Notes: a model not told the origin generated them from the letters alone. A stretch of DNA of 32,338 bases from Candidatus Fibrimonadaceae bacterium (GCA_031281265.1 JAITFO010000071.1:1-32338); one strand, 5' to 3'. Positions 20,802-28,637 are shown, numbered from the stretch's first letter. Translations and numbers: made by a program.

Positions 20802-20912
20802 CTTTGAAAATAAGACACGATAAAGGCATCAAGGTAGCTAACTCCACCCTAAAAAAAAGAGGGCTAAAAACGGCTTTAAATTAGTAATAATCCAGTCGTT
20901 AGGAGACTAAAT

Positions 20913-21335
20913 ATGAACGGTGAAGAAAAACAATTTGAACTATTTAACTCCGAGGAATTAAATGCTATTATTCCCAAAGACGAACTATTAAAATTAAAAA
21001 TTGAGACCGAAAAAGAAAAATTGAGAAAATTGAAAATAGATAACGAGTTACGCAATGGGAATGTTATTTATGTAGATAAAGTAAATGAAGTATTTAACAA
21101 AGTATTTAATATTATTTATGGAACTTTGCAGGCTCTTTGTTCTGAGACTTTGCCTTATGAACTTATTAACTGTGAAACGGTTGGGGAAATGCGGGATAGA
21201 CTGGCAAAAAACTATAATGATATAATTAGCGAAAGTCAAAAAGAACTGGAAGCAAGTCTAAACAAGTTTAAAAGTCAATCCATTTTGGAAACGGGAAATG
21301 AAGATGGGGAAAATGAAAATACAAGCAGTCCCTAA
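20913..21335 (+). CDS. Terminase small subunit-like protein
   Basis: 140 aa, acidic and helical. The segment LLKLKIETEKEKLRKLKIDNELRNGNVIYVDKV (residues about 24-57, read in two halves) is the long helix plus 'NGxVI/V' turn typical of Nu1/gp1-like small terminases. After it comes a helical domain ending in an acidic tail (GNEDGENENTSS). Small terminases recognise the packaging site and hand DNA to the large subunit. The usual N-terminal HTH is not evident, so DNA recognition may be by another protein. AGGAG precedes the ATG. It overlaps the large terminase by 38 nt, the standard TerS-TerL order. Confidence 0.72.
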   Translation: MNGEEKQFELFNSEELNAIIPKDELLKLKIETEKEKLRKLKIDNELRNGNVIYVDKVNEVFNKVFNIIYGTLQALCSETLPYELINCETVGEMRDRLAKNYNDIISESQKELEASLNKFKSQSILETGNEDGENENTSSP

Positions 21336-23274
21336 TTATTACCTTAGTTGTTCTACTCCAGGTTGTAACAGACCCATAGAGGCGCACGGGCTTTGTCACA
21401 CTTGTTATATGCGTATGCGAAGGCAGCAAGCCAAAGAAAAACCCGTAAATATTCCCCTTGTCAATGATGAAAATTTTTCCATAGGCTCTATAGGAATAAA
21501 TGAAAATGCTTTATATGAAAGCATTATAAAAAACGCTTTGGAAAATCTAGCTAAAGAAAATCAAATAGATTTGGCTACTTGGATAGAAAAAAAAATCACG
21601 CTCCCCCCTGGCAATGGATATAACGGAATTTCTAAAATGAATTTTAATTTATTCCCGCATATGAAGCAGATTTTAAAACTAGTCGATAATCCAGACTGTA
21701 AAAAAATAGTTCTTTGCTTTGCGGCTCAATCTGGTAAATCTGATACATTAGCAAGCATAGCCGCTTACTTGACGGGTTATCGTAATCGTAGGGGGCTTTT
21801 TGTTTTACCTACATCAAGGTTGCTAGAAAAAGTTAGAGAAACTAGGCTTTTGCCGCTTTTTAAAAACTCCGATGTAAATTTCAAAGACATAAAAGATAAA
21901 ATGATATTTAATTTTTCCAATAACTTTTTTTCTCTTGCCCTTGCTAGTTCGTCTGGAACTATGGCGGAACAAACTAGCACTAGCTGGGTCATCATAGACG
22001 AACACGATGAATATAATTTAGAATCTCCGAGAGCTGAAGACCCTATTAAACTCTCTGAACGGCGAATGCAAGCAAGCAAAAGAAAATTATTATTGCTTGC
22101 TTGCACTCCAAAAAAAACGGGTCAAGGTTACACCTATGACCACTATAAACGCTCAAAAAAATTTATTGAGGAAATTCAATGCCCTTTATGTAATGGCTGG
22201 TTTGTACCAGATTTTTACAAGTGTTTTAAATGGCCGCACGTAACGGAATATACAGACCTGAACGAAATAGAAATTCATTCCCTTGCATGGGTTGAATGCC
22301 CAAACTGTAAAGGTAAAATTACAGACGCAATGCACCTAGATATTGTGACAAACCGGAAACGCTGGAAAGATTTAGACCCTGATTTGACATTAGCAGAATG
22401 TGGTTTTAGGCTGCCAAGTTATCTAACCCCAAATAAAAATTTTAGCTCTACTGTGTGCGAGTACTTAAAAGTAAAAGAAATACCGATGGAGCTAGCAGAT
22501 TTTAATAATTCAGTTTTAGCGCACCCAATAGAGTTTGCTGCTGGAAAAGCTGGAAAAGATATAGATTATTCAAAGCTGCTAGGTGATTACTATATTGAAA
22601 AATTGGAAATCCCTGAAGATGTATTTGCTTTGACTGCCGGGGCTGATGTTGGTAAAGACTTTATTTGGTTCACGCTGGTTGGCTGGGCTACGTGGAATAG
22701 AAAATTTATCATTAGAAGCGAAAAGGTGGCGAGGGGAAAAGGCGTTGAAGGTTTTAAGATAGCAATGGATAAAATAACGGACATTTGCAATATTGAATAT
22801 AGACATAAAGGAAAATACAAGCCGTGTTTTTTTGGGGGATTAGTAGACTCCGGTTATGATACCACCCTTGTTTATGATTATTGCTTGCACAGTAAATTTT
22901 GGGACTGTGCTAAAGGTATAGCCTACCAAAAACAACCTATAGTCATTTCAAGTGTAGATAAAAATGAAAAACATTCTATATATCATGGTTTAACTTTAGT
23001 TTTGTTAAATACGGATATGCTACACAGTGATTTACATGAATATTTAAACACTCCGCCGGGTGAACGGCACGGGATAACATTCGCCGCTGATGCTCCTAAA
23101 GTTCTTTTTGAACATTTAGCAGCACAGGAACAACATGAAATAAATGCAAAATATAAAAGCGTTTTCCGCTGGGGCAAAGCAAAAAACCGCGCCGACCATT
23201 TACGTGACGCCTTGCTACACGCTTTGGCGTTGGGAATATATAAAAAATTCAATATTATAGAAAGAGTGGAATAA
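21298..23274 (+). CDS. Terminase large subunit, GpA family, with N-terminal zinc finger
   Basis: 658 aa from 21298 (an in-frame ATG at 21313 is also possible). Residues about 18-40 form a Cys/His finger (CSTPGCNRPIEAHGLCHTCY) not usual for lambda GpA. The ATPase has AAQSGKS (142-148, Walker A) and VIIDEHDE (231-238, Walker B). A zinc knuckle follows, with C295-x2-C298 and C334-x2-C337. The nuclease half starts with TAGADVGKDF (D450), then GLVDSGYDT and RADHLRDALLHALAL near the end. It pumps and cuts DNA during head filling. No portal or capsid gene follows; the next DNA is noncoding repeat. Confidence 0.9.
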   Translation: MKMGKMKIQAVPNYYLSCSTPGCNRPIEAHGLCHTCYMRMRRQQAKEKPVNIPLVNDENFSIGSIGINENALYESIIKNALENLAKENQIDLATWIEKKITLPPGNGYNGISKMNFNLFPHMKQILKLVDNPDCKKIVLCFAAQSGKSDTLASIAAYLTGYRNRRGLFVLPTSRLLEKVRETRLLPLFKNSDVNFKDIKDKMIFNFSNNFFSLALASSSGTMAEQTSTSWVIIDEHDEYNLESPRAEDPIKLSERRMQASKRKLLLLACTPKKTGQGYTYDHYKRSKKFIEEIQCPLCNGWFVPDFYKCFKWPHVTEYTDLNEIEIHSLAWVECPNCKGKITDAMHLDIVTNRKRWKDLDPDLTLAECGFRLPSYLTPNKNFSSTVCEYLKVKEIPMELADFNNSVLAHPIEFAAGKAGKDIDYSKLLGDYYIEKLEIPEDVFALTAGADVGKDFIWFTLVGWATWNRKFIIRSEKVARGKGVEGFKIAMDKITDICNIEYRHKGKYKPCFFGGLVDSGYDTTLVYDYCLHSKFWDCAKGIAYQKQPIVISSVDKNEKHSIYHGLTLVLLNTDMLHSDLHEYLNTPPGERHGITFAADAPKVLFEHLAAQEQHEINAKYKSVFRWGKAKNRADHLRDALLHALALGIYKKFNIIERVE

Positions 23275-23529
23275 AAATCGTTTCAGTTATTGCATAGGCT
23301 CAAAGGTTACGGAACCCGTATATTTAAAATACGTTTAAAGTGTTTAAAATGTAAAGATTAGGCAAAATTGTAAACTTATGTTATCTTTATATTTTTATAC
23401 AATGATAATACGAACCTATATACCCTCTTTTTTTGCTTTTGAGGCTCTTTTTGTCTGTTTAAAATGCTCAAACCTACCCAACCACCAACGGAGTAAAAAA
23501 ACGGCTTGAAACGCCCTTAAAAAGGGGAA

Positions 23530-23635
23530 CTATTTAAAATCTTTTTAAAACTTGCTAAAATTTATTTAAAACCTATGAAAAACTCTCTAAAACTTTGTTA
23601 AAACTCGTTAAAACTTATTTGAAACTTTTTAAAAC
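23530..23635. repeat. Phased A-tract array (about nine 10-11 bp units)
   Basis: Consecutive units of the form CTnnnTAAAA recur every 10-11 bp (CTTTTTAAAA, CTTGCTAAAA, CTCTCTAAAA, CTTTGTTAAAA, CTCGTTAAAA and so on). A-tracts spaced by one helical turn produce intrinsically curved DNA. The upstream stretch 23275-23529 is noncoding and A/T-rich, with further TTTAAA steps (23316-23350) and a small CCCTT/AAGGG hairpin at about 23513-23527. This could be an origin, packaging or regulatory site. Confidence 0.65.
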
Positions 23636-24020
23636 ACTCCAAGCGGTTCTAACTGGCAAAAGCACACCGAGCAAACAGACAAACCCTCAAAGATGTTTAA
23701 TCGCTTTTGATGTAGTTCCAGACTTTTAATAATCGTTTCCGCGCTGCGAGCCAAAAACGGCAAACCCTCAAATATTCCAAGCGGTTCTAACTGGCAAAGC
23801 TACCAAGCAAACAGACAAACCCTCAAAGATGTTTAATCGCTTTTGATGTAGTGGCAAACTTTTAATAATCGTTTCCGGTGTTTCGCTTTTTGCCCTGGCA
23901 CAAACACCGAGCAAAAAGCGGCAAAGCCTCAAACACTCCAAGCGGCTCTAACTGGCAAAGGCACACACCAAGCAAAAGCGGCAAACCCTCAAACATTCCA
24001 AGCGGTTCTAACTGGCAAAG
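23636..24020. repeat. Composite tandem repeat block B
   Basis: Same family as block A: several CCAAGCGG-TCTAACTGGC units, two long units with GATGTTTAATCGCTTTTGATG, and a variant containing CGCTTTTTGC (23884-23893) and its exact complement GCAAAAAGCG (23911-23920). It separates the convergent plus- and minus-strand modules. The 3' end of the 24008 gene runs into it. Confidence 0.88.
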
Positions 24021-24256
24021 TTTCGTTTTTTAAATTCTTCTCTATAGGCTGACATTCCGATATTTATAAAAATAAATAAAAAAAATTTATAGTCTATTTT
24101 CATATTATTAAGTTTTGAAAAAAAATCCGCTTGTTCTTTTGCGTAATCTATTATAAAGTTAGGAACTTCAAAAGTTTCAAGTATAGAATCTTCTACCATT
24201 TTCATTTTATTTATTTCTTCTTCTATTTTCTCTTTGCTCCATTCGGTTTTTTCCAT
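24008..24256 (-). CDS. Hypothetical protein, 82 aa
   Basis: 82 aa with GGGGGC before the ATG and a TTTTCTAAATT promoter motif at 24291-24281. The N-terminal half is charged and helical (WSKEKIEEEINKMKMVEDS). Residues about 58-72 (YKFFLFIFINIGMSA) are hydrophobic but short, so one membrane helix is possible. The last codons (NFAS and stop) lie in repeat block B, so the original C-terminus may have been altered by the repeat. Last gene of the minus module; no family recognised. Confidence 0.55.
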   Translation of the reverse strand: MEKTEWSKEKIEEEINKMKMVEDSILETFEVPNFIIDYAKEQADFFSKLNNMKIDYKFFLFIFINIGMSAYREEFKKRNFAS

Positions 24257-24359
24257 TTTGCCCCCTTGTTGTTTTTCTTTAATTTAGAAAATTATTTTTT
24301 ATCTGAAATAGACAAACAAATAAGAAGAGCTAAAATATATAAAGAAATATAATGATTTT

Positions 24360-25772
24360 CTAAAAAGTTTCGTTTTTTGGACTGGTAAAGTCCATTAAGT
24401 AATAATCATTTGGGTGTTGAACTGGTGTAAATCTATGGTCTTTGAATTTGGTAAATTCTCCGTGAAATTCAAGTTGAATATCTGTAGTGGGGCCGTTTCT
24501 GTTCTTTGCAATTATTAAATGGGCTTCTCGTTTTTCTTCTTCTAAAATTTCATAATCGTCTTTTCTTCTTTTTTCCTTTTCTTTCGCCGGGCGGTGTATA
24601 AAACAAACAATGTCGGCATCTTGCTCTATAGAGCCGGAATCGCGTAAATCTGAAAGTTGTGGACGGCTCCCTGTAGGGCGGTTTTCTACATTTCTATTTA
24701 ACTGAGCTAGAGCTAGAACCGGTATTTGAAGTTCTTTTGCTAACACTTTTAACATGCGGGAATTTTCTGCAACACCAACCGCCCTATTTTCCGAGTTTCC
24801 ATTTATCTTCATCATCTGTAAATAATCCACTATAACGAGGTCTAAATTATTATTGTGTTTTCTTTTGAATATTCTGCATTTGGAAATTAAATCAAAAGCT
24901 CGTACCTCGCTTGAATCGTCTATAAAAAGTGACATGGACTCCATCTCTTTTGATTTTACTAGTAAAAAATTTATGGTTTCCGTATCTATCTTTCCTTGTC
25001 GTAATTTGCTTAAGTCTATTTCTGCTTCTGAACTTAGTACCCTTATAGCTAATTGTTGCATATTCATTTCTAGGCTAAAAAATAACACAGTTTTATTTTG
25101 CTTTGCCGCATTTACGGCAATGTTGAGAGCAAGCGCAGTTTTTCCCATAGAAGGGCGTGCCGCTAAAATTATTAAATCGGTTTTTTGTAATCCGTTTGTC
25201 AAATTGTCTAAGTCTTTAAAATCAGTCGGGCAACCAGAAAGCTCGTTTTTTCTCGTAGCTAGCTTGTTTAAAAAATCTATTGCAACCTTGCTCAAAGGCT
25301 CCGTATTTTCTTTTACCTGCTCTGTCACTAAATCAAAAATACGTTTTTCCGTAGCTTGTAAAACCTCTTCGGTATTTGCGGTTAGTTCCAATGCTTCTTT
25401 TATAGTTTTATTAGATGAAAAAATTAATTCACGCAAAATATATTTGCTGTGAATTATCTCCGCATAATAGTCAATATTTGCCGCGCTTGGAACGGACTCC
25501 ATTATAGTAAAGAGGTAATCTTTGCCACCCGCCAACGCAAGTTTGTCATTTTTTTCTAAAACATCGGCAACCGTCATAACATCTATAGGGTTTCCGCTTT
25601 TGGTAAGCGTAAGCATAGCATTCCATATAGCCTGATGTTTTTCTAAATAAAACTCCGTGCCGTTTCTCAATATTAGCGAAACTTCTCCGAGTGATTTAGG
25701 GTCTTGAAAAATACCGCCCAAAAGCCATATTTCTGCATCTTTAGCTTGCGGATATTCCCTATACATTTCCAT
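24360..25772 (-). CDS. dnaB: Replicative DNA helicase, DnaB family
   Basis: 470 aa. The N-terminal DnaB domain (PQAKDAEIWLLGGIFQDP, with NPIDVMTVADVL) is followed by the RecA-like domain. That carries Walker A in ARPSMGKTALALN, FFSLEM, LVIVDYLQMM (Walker B), LAQLNRNVE and DLRDSGSIEQDADIV, all hallmarks of DnaB. It unwinds DNA at the replication fork as a hexamer. The start at 25772 (MEMYREY) is preferred to 25784 because GGGGG then sits 7 nt before the ATG. A phage-borne copy next to a replication-initiation-like gene implies element-directed replication. Confidence 0.93.
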   Translation of the reverse strand: MEMYREYPQAKDAEIWLLGGIFQDPKSLGEVSLILRNGTEFYLEKHQAIWNAMLTLTKSGNPIDVMTVADVLEKNDKLALAGGKDYLFTIMESVPSAANIDYYAEIIHSKYILRELIFSSNKTIKEALELTANTEEVLQATEKRIFDLVTEQVKENTEPLSKVAIDFLNKLATRKNELSGCPTDFKDLDNLTNGLQKTDLIILAARPSMGKTALALNIAVNAAKQNKTVLFFSLEMNMQQLAIRVLSSEAEIDLSKLRQGKIDTETINFLLVKSKEMESMSLFIDDSSEVRAFDLISKCRIFKRKHNNNLDLVIVDYLQMMKINGNSENRAVGVAENSRMLKVLAKELQIPVLALAQLNRNVENRPTGSRPQLSDLRDSGSIEQDADIVCFIHRPAKEKEKRRKDDYEILEEEKREAHLIIAKNRNGPTTDIQLEFHGEFTKFKDHRFTPVQHPNDYYLMDFTSPKNETF

Positions 25773-25798
25773 TTGAACCCCCATTTTTTTAAAAAATA

Positions 25799-26230
25799 TT
25801 ATTTGTTTGTTAGTTCTACATTCTCAAAATAAAATTTGCCATTAAACGGGTTTTCTGGTGTTATGCCAAATAGCTCCGCTACTTTTATAATATATTTTGC
25901 TCTGTTAAAAATTTTTTTCCTTTTGTCTGACATTTTAAAATTATAATTACTTGTGGGGTAATAATTTTTTATAATCCATTTCGGTAGTTTATCTATTCGT
26001 TTTTGTAAAGTTGCTATATACCTTCTGAATTTTTCTAAATCTAAACTTCTTTTATAGTGGTTAATTATTTTTAAACTAGGCATAAGATTTTCAAAAGTAT
26101 TTATTTCGTTTTTGTGGTTTACATACTTTTTTGGGATAACGTGGTCTATCTGCCAATCATCGCCTAAAGGCTTACCTGTGTACGCACATAAACCGTTATA
26201 TTTCATATATACTTTTTTCCGCAATGTCAT
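25799..26230 (-). CDS. HNH endonuclease
   Basis: 143 aa. CAYTGKPLGDDWQIDHVIP (residues 15-33) contains the DH of the HNH motif. FENLMPSLKIINHYKRS supplies the central Asn and a terminal NHYK in place of the more common NxxK/H. The C-terminal half is basic and helical. Two zinc Cys pairs are absent (one Cys only), so this is a zinc-free HNH form. Phage HNH proteins nick or cut DNA and can assist terminase, but here the gene sits among replication genes, so it could equally be a homing or replication nuclease. It directly precedes dnaB. Confidence 0.82.
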   Translation of the reverse strand: MTLRKKVYMKYNGLCAYTGKPLGDDWQIDHVIPKKYVNHKNEINTFENLMPSLKIINHYKRSLDLEKFRRYIATLQKRIDKLPKWIIKNYYPTSNYNFKMSDKRKKIFNRAKYIIKVAELFGITPENPFNGKFYFENVELTNK

Positions 26231-26233
26231 TTG

Positions 26234-26419
26234 TCAATTTCCCTTTTGTTTTTTGCTTTTGATTTTTTTTAAATACTTTTCATATCTTTTACAATAATTT
26301 TCATCATCAGAAATTAAATTTTTGCATTCTGGTAAATTCCCATAAATGCAAGAAAGGCAATAATCAAACTTTAAACGCAAAGGAATTTTTATATTCTTTG
26401 CCGTTGCATCGCTTTTCAT
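26234..26419 (-). CDS. Small CxxC protein, 61 aa
   Basis: 61 aa. DYCLSCIYGNLPECKNLISD with a later YCKRY gives C21-x2-C24-x10-C-x12-C, a probable four-Cys zinc site. The N-terminus is basic and the C-terminus very Lys-rich. Its pattern parallels the adjacent 26416 protein, so the two are tandem paralogues. The start overlaps the preceding stop as ATGA, with GGAGGGAG upstream. No named family. Nucleic-acid binding is plausible from the charge and Cys pattern. Confidence 0.65.
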   Translation of the reverse strand: MKSDATAKNIKIPLRLKFDYCLSCIYGNLPECKNLISDDENYCKRYEKYLKKIKSKKQKGN

Positions 26420-26604
26420 ACTCCCTCCATTTTTGTTACTCTTAAATACTTGTTATGTATTTTGCAAAAGTCGTAACCGCCTAGTTTAATAAGCCCGTCA
26501 CATTCTGTAAATTCTCCAAGCATACACACTTGACAAAAATCGTAACGATTTCTAAAACGGATTTCTTTTTTATCACAAAAAGAAATATTATTTATTCCTT
26601 CCAT
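26416..26604 (-). CDS. Small CxxC protein, 62 aa
   Basis: 62 aa from the ATG at 26604, which has GGGGG 7 nt upstream; an ATG at 26616 lies before that G run and is less likely. YDFCQVCMLGEFTECDGLIK and YDFCKIHNKYL give Cx2C, C and C in the same order as the 26234 protein. Probably a zinc-ribbon-like fold. It overlaps the preceding gene by 17 nt in another frame. The leader AAATGGGGGTTCAAATGGAA is the same as that of dnaB. Confidence 0.62.
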   Translation of the reverse strand: MEGINNISFCDKKEIRFRNRYDFCQVCMLGEFTECDGLIKLGGYDFCKIHNKYLRVTKMEGV

Positions 26605-26929
26605 TTGAACCCCCATTTTTAAATAAAATATATTGTTTGTTTGTTAATTCCGCATTAACATTAAAAATTAAATGGTTTGCATATTTCTCTATTTTAGCTT
26701 TATAATTAGTTTCGTTTTTTAATATTTGAAAAAAAATATACTTGCAAAATTTATATAGATAAGCGTTATTCTTTGGCTTAATCCAGTCATTTGGATTTTT
26801 TAAAATAGCAAAAAAAAGATTAAAATAAATCAGGCTTTTAAATTCTGTTTTTAAAAACCTATTATAAAATTTAAAGTATCTCATTTGTTTGGAAATGCTT
26901 TTTATATTCCTATTTAGGATTTCATTCAT
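26588..26929 (-). CDS. Hypothetical protein, 113 aa
   Basis: 113 aa, basic and rich in Lys, Asn, Phe and Tyr, predicted helical (FYNRFLKTEFKSLIYFNLFFAIL). A hydrophobic stretch at about residues 32-44 is too broken for a clear membrane helix. The ATG overlaps the preceding stop by 4 nt. No family recognised. Its C-terminal codons contain the G-rich ribosome site of the next gene. Confidence 0.6.
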   Translation of the reverse strand: MNEILNRNIKSISKQMRYFKFYNRFLKTEFKSLIYFNLFFAILKNPNDWIKPKNNAYLYKFCKYIFFQILKNETNYKAKIEKYANHLIFNVNAELTNKQYILFKNGGSNGRNK

Positions 26930-27171
26930 AGACCGCTTTCCCCTAAAAAAGGCAGGTCATAATCTTCACAGTTTTCTAAAAGAAATTCAGTATTTGACTG
27001 CAAACATTTTGTAAGTAATTTAATGTTTTTGAACGCATTATTTATAGCTGAAGTTTCTGGAGTATCTTCCGCAGAAATAATAAATTCCTCAACGCAAATA
27101 ATATTTAATTTTGCGTTTTTTATGCTCAATAAAAGAGCGTCTAAAAATCCCTCTGCTTCTTTATTTATCAT
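26926..27171 (-). CDS. Hypothetical acidic helical protein, 81 aa
   Basis: 81 aa, acidic, four-helix pattern (FLDALLLSIKNAKL, NNAFKNIKLLTKCL and others), ending PFLGESGL. ATGA overlap with the preceding gene's stop. Similar in size and charge to the 27168 product, with which it may form a complex, but no family is recognised. Confidence 0.6.
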   Translation of the reverse strand: MINKEAEGFLDALLLSIKNAKLNIICVEEFIISAEDTPETSAINNAFKNIKLLTKCLQSNTEFLLENCEDYDLPFLGESGL

Positions 27172-27374
27172 ATAGTTTTCTCCCTAACTTTTTGTAACTG
27201 GTCTTTTGCATATTGTAAATTATAGTACCAGTCTTCACTATTCCGGTTTGAAAAAATATCTTCTAGCACTTTTTCTAATGCTCTTAAAACTCTGCTTGTG
27301 TCTTTTGCTTCAATTATTATAAGGTCTAAAATATCCTTTAATAAATCGGCGTAATCGTCTGGAATAATAATCAT
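27168..27374 (-). CDS. Hypothetical acidic helical protein, 68 aa
   Basis: 68 aa, acidic and fully helical by pattern (ADLLKDILDLIIIEAKD, LRALEKVLEDIF). AAGGGGGGG precedes the ATG by 7 nt. The stop overlaps the next ATG. No motif or membrane segment; function unknown. Confidence 0.6.
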   Translation of the reverse strand: MIIIPDDYADLLKDILDLIIIEAKDTSRVLRALEKVLEDIFSNRNSEDWYYNLQYAKDQLQKVREKTI

Positions 27375-27388
27375 TTTTCTACCCCCCC

Positions 27389-27529
27389 TTACCTAAGCCG
27401 TGTAAATTTTTCGCAATAGTGGTTTTGACGAACCATATTATTTTTTTTGGAGCAAACTAATATTTTTTTATAGTCATTTACATAAAAATAATGAAGCGCG
27501 TTTTTGCAGTTGTCGCAGCATACCCCCAT
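27389..27529 (-). CDS. Very small CxxC protein, 46 aa
   Basis: 46 aa: MGVCCDNCKNALHYFY near the start, VCSKKN in the middle and HYCEKF near the end, giving CxxC ... C ... C. AGAGAGG precedes the ATG, 4 nt after the upstream stop. It aligns with the 27534 product over its length (DNCKxA, CxxK, YCExF), so they are tandem paralogues. Confidence 0.62.
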   Translation of the reverse strand: MGVCCDNCKNALHYFYVNDYKKILVCSKKNNMVRQNHYCEKFTRLR

Positions 27530-27533
27530 ATTT

Positions 27534-27674
27534 TTACCTCTCTCTTTTAAAATTTTCGCAGTTGTACCGTTTATTTACTGAACGCCCTTTAAAGTTGCAT
27601 ATTAACAAATTATTTACAGGCTTGTTTGCGTGTAAAAATGGCGTTGCATATTTGCAATTTTCGCAAGTTCTCAT
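27534..27674 (-). CDS. Very small CxxC protein, 46 aa
   Basis: 46 aa: MRTCENCKYATPFLHA, LICNFKG, YNCENFKRER, the same four-Cys order and length as the 27389 protein. The ATG overlaps the stop of the replication-initiation-like gene as ATGA. Probably a minimal zinc-bound fold; role unknown. Confidence 0.62.
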   Translation of the reverse strand: MRTCENCKYATPFLHANKPVNNLLICNFKGRSVNKRYNCENFKRER

Positions 27675-28243
27675 ATATTAGCCTCAAAGAATTTTTTTAA
27701 CTTTGCTTCTGTTATTGCCTGGTATATTTCTTTATTTTGTTCTATGTTATCTATTATGTTTTTGTTTATGGTGTTCCACTTGCCTTCTTTTAGGAACTCG
27801 TTTATTGAGGGTATATAATTTTGTTTTTTATATAGGTGGCTAATCAAGCCATAAAATATAGCGGGGTCTGGTATATTTTCTATTTGGGAGAATGTGGCTA
27901 ATGATGTAATGTAGTCTTTTCTTCCTTGCTTTGGATAAATAGCCCAATATATATTGAATTTTGTTTTCTGATTTTCTTTTATGTTATTGTATAAGATTTT
28001 GTCTATTTTGTTTTGTTTTTTCTCCGTTCCTAAATTGTAAGCGTTTAAAGTAAAGTTTGGTTTTGGATATATTTTTAATTCGTTTAATTTTAGAATTTCT
28101 GCAAGTTTTTCAAATTGCAAAAGACTAATTTCAAATTTTAATTTATTTACTTGGATAGGGATTTTTTTACGCCTCTTTTGCATATAAATTTTTTTATATT
28201 CGCGGTCTGTCGCTTTTGATTTTTTGGCTGTTTCGTTTTGCAT
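27671..28243 (-). CDS. Phage replication initiation-like protein
   Basis: 190 aa. The N-terminus is basic (REYKKIYMQKRRKKIP). Residues about 98-158 carry the pattern seen at the C-terminus of many phage replication proteins: FNIYWAIYPKQGRKD, then a helix, DPAIFYGLISHLYK, and YIPSINEFLKEGKWN (family pattern FWxxYPxKxxK ... YIPxxxxWLxxxxW). Such proteins bind the origin or help load DnaB. It lies just after the HTH gene at P3 and in the same operon as dnaB, which supports the role. A full DNA-binding domain is not visible at the N-terminus, so the adjacent HTH protein may provide it. Confidence 0.65.
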   Translation of the reverse strand: MQNETAKKSKATDREYKKIYMQKRRKKIPIQVNKLKFEISLLQFEKLAEILKLNELKIYPKPNFTLNAYNLGTEKKQNKIDKILYNNIKENQKTKFNIYWAIYPKQGRKDYITSLATFSQIENIPDPAIFYGLISHLYKKQNYIPSINEFLKEGKWNTINKNIIDNIEQNKEIYQAITEAKLKKFFEANI

Positions 28244-28255
28244 TTTCCAAGTCTC

Positions 28256-28513
28256 CTACTTTGTGCGGTTCGCGTACCCGTTTAGAGTTCTTTCGTTTAT
28301 AAATTCGTCTAACCATTCTTGTTTATAAAGAACGGAGCTACCGAAATTTAATTGTGTTATTTGCTTTCGTCTTGTGTAGTTATGCAAAGTGACTTTTGAT
28401 ACACCTAAATACCTAGCGGCTTTTTTAGATGTCCAATACTCCGCACCCGCAACCGTTTTTACATCACGTCCGTTTGCTTTATGCTCTTGCTTTTCTTTTT
28501 CCAAAGTTTCCAT
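28256..28513 (-). CDS. Excisionase-like HTH DNA-binding protein
   Basis: 85 aa. Residues about 26-75 form an HTH_17-type winged helix: YWTSKKAARYLGVSKVTLHNY, then a wing (TQLNFGSSVLYKQEWLDEFI). This fold occurs in excisionases and phage regulators. The start at 28513 has GTGAGG upstream and lies 19 nt after the P3 -10 box; 28543 is inside the promoter and rejected. No integrase is visible, so it may be a replication or transcription regulator rather than an excisionase. Confidence 0.8.
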   Translation of the reverse strand: METLEKEKQEHKANGRDVKTVAGAEYWTSKKAARYLGVSKVTLHNYTRRKQITQLNFGSSVLYKQEWLDEFINERTLNGYANRTK

Positions 28514-28514
28514 T

Positions 28515-28637
28515 TTATACCTCACTTTTGCAATTATAGACAAAAAAACTCAAAAAAACAAATACGCATAAAAGATTTTTTCTTAAAACGAACCAAAACG
28601 GCTTGTTTAGTATCTGTGTGTTTACCTTTTTTTTCAT
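28515..28637 (-). CDS. Possible 40-aa membrane peptide overlapping promoter P3
   Basis: ATG overlaps the upstream stop (ATGA) with GAGGGGGA before it. The 40 aa contain one hydrophobic helix (LLCVFVFLSFFVYNC). The frame lies across the conserved promoter block, whose sequence is explained by P1/P2 similarity at DNA level, so translation is doubtful. Confidence 0.25.
   Translation of the reverse strand: MKKKVNTQILNKPFWFVLRKNLLCVFVFLSFFVYNCKSEV
28533..28614 (-). promoter_or_regulatory. Conserved element promoter P3
   Basis: On the minus strand: GATACTAAACAAGCCG at 28614-28599, GTTCGTTTTAAGAAAAAATC downstream of it, -35 TTGTTT (28561-28556), 17-nt spacer, -10 TATAAT (28538-28533). It drives the HTH gene and probably the replication genes. 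Same block as P1 and P2 but with a normal leader and Shine-Dalgarno. Confidence 0.82.
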
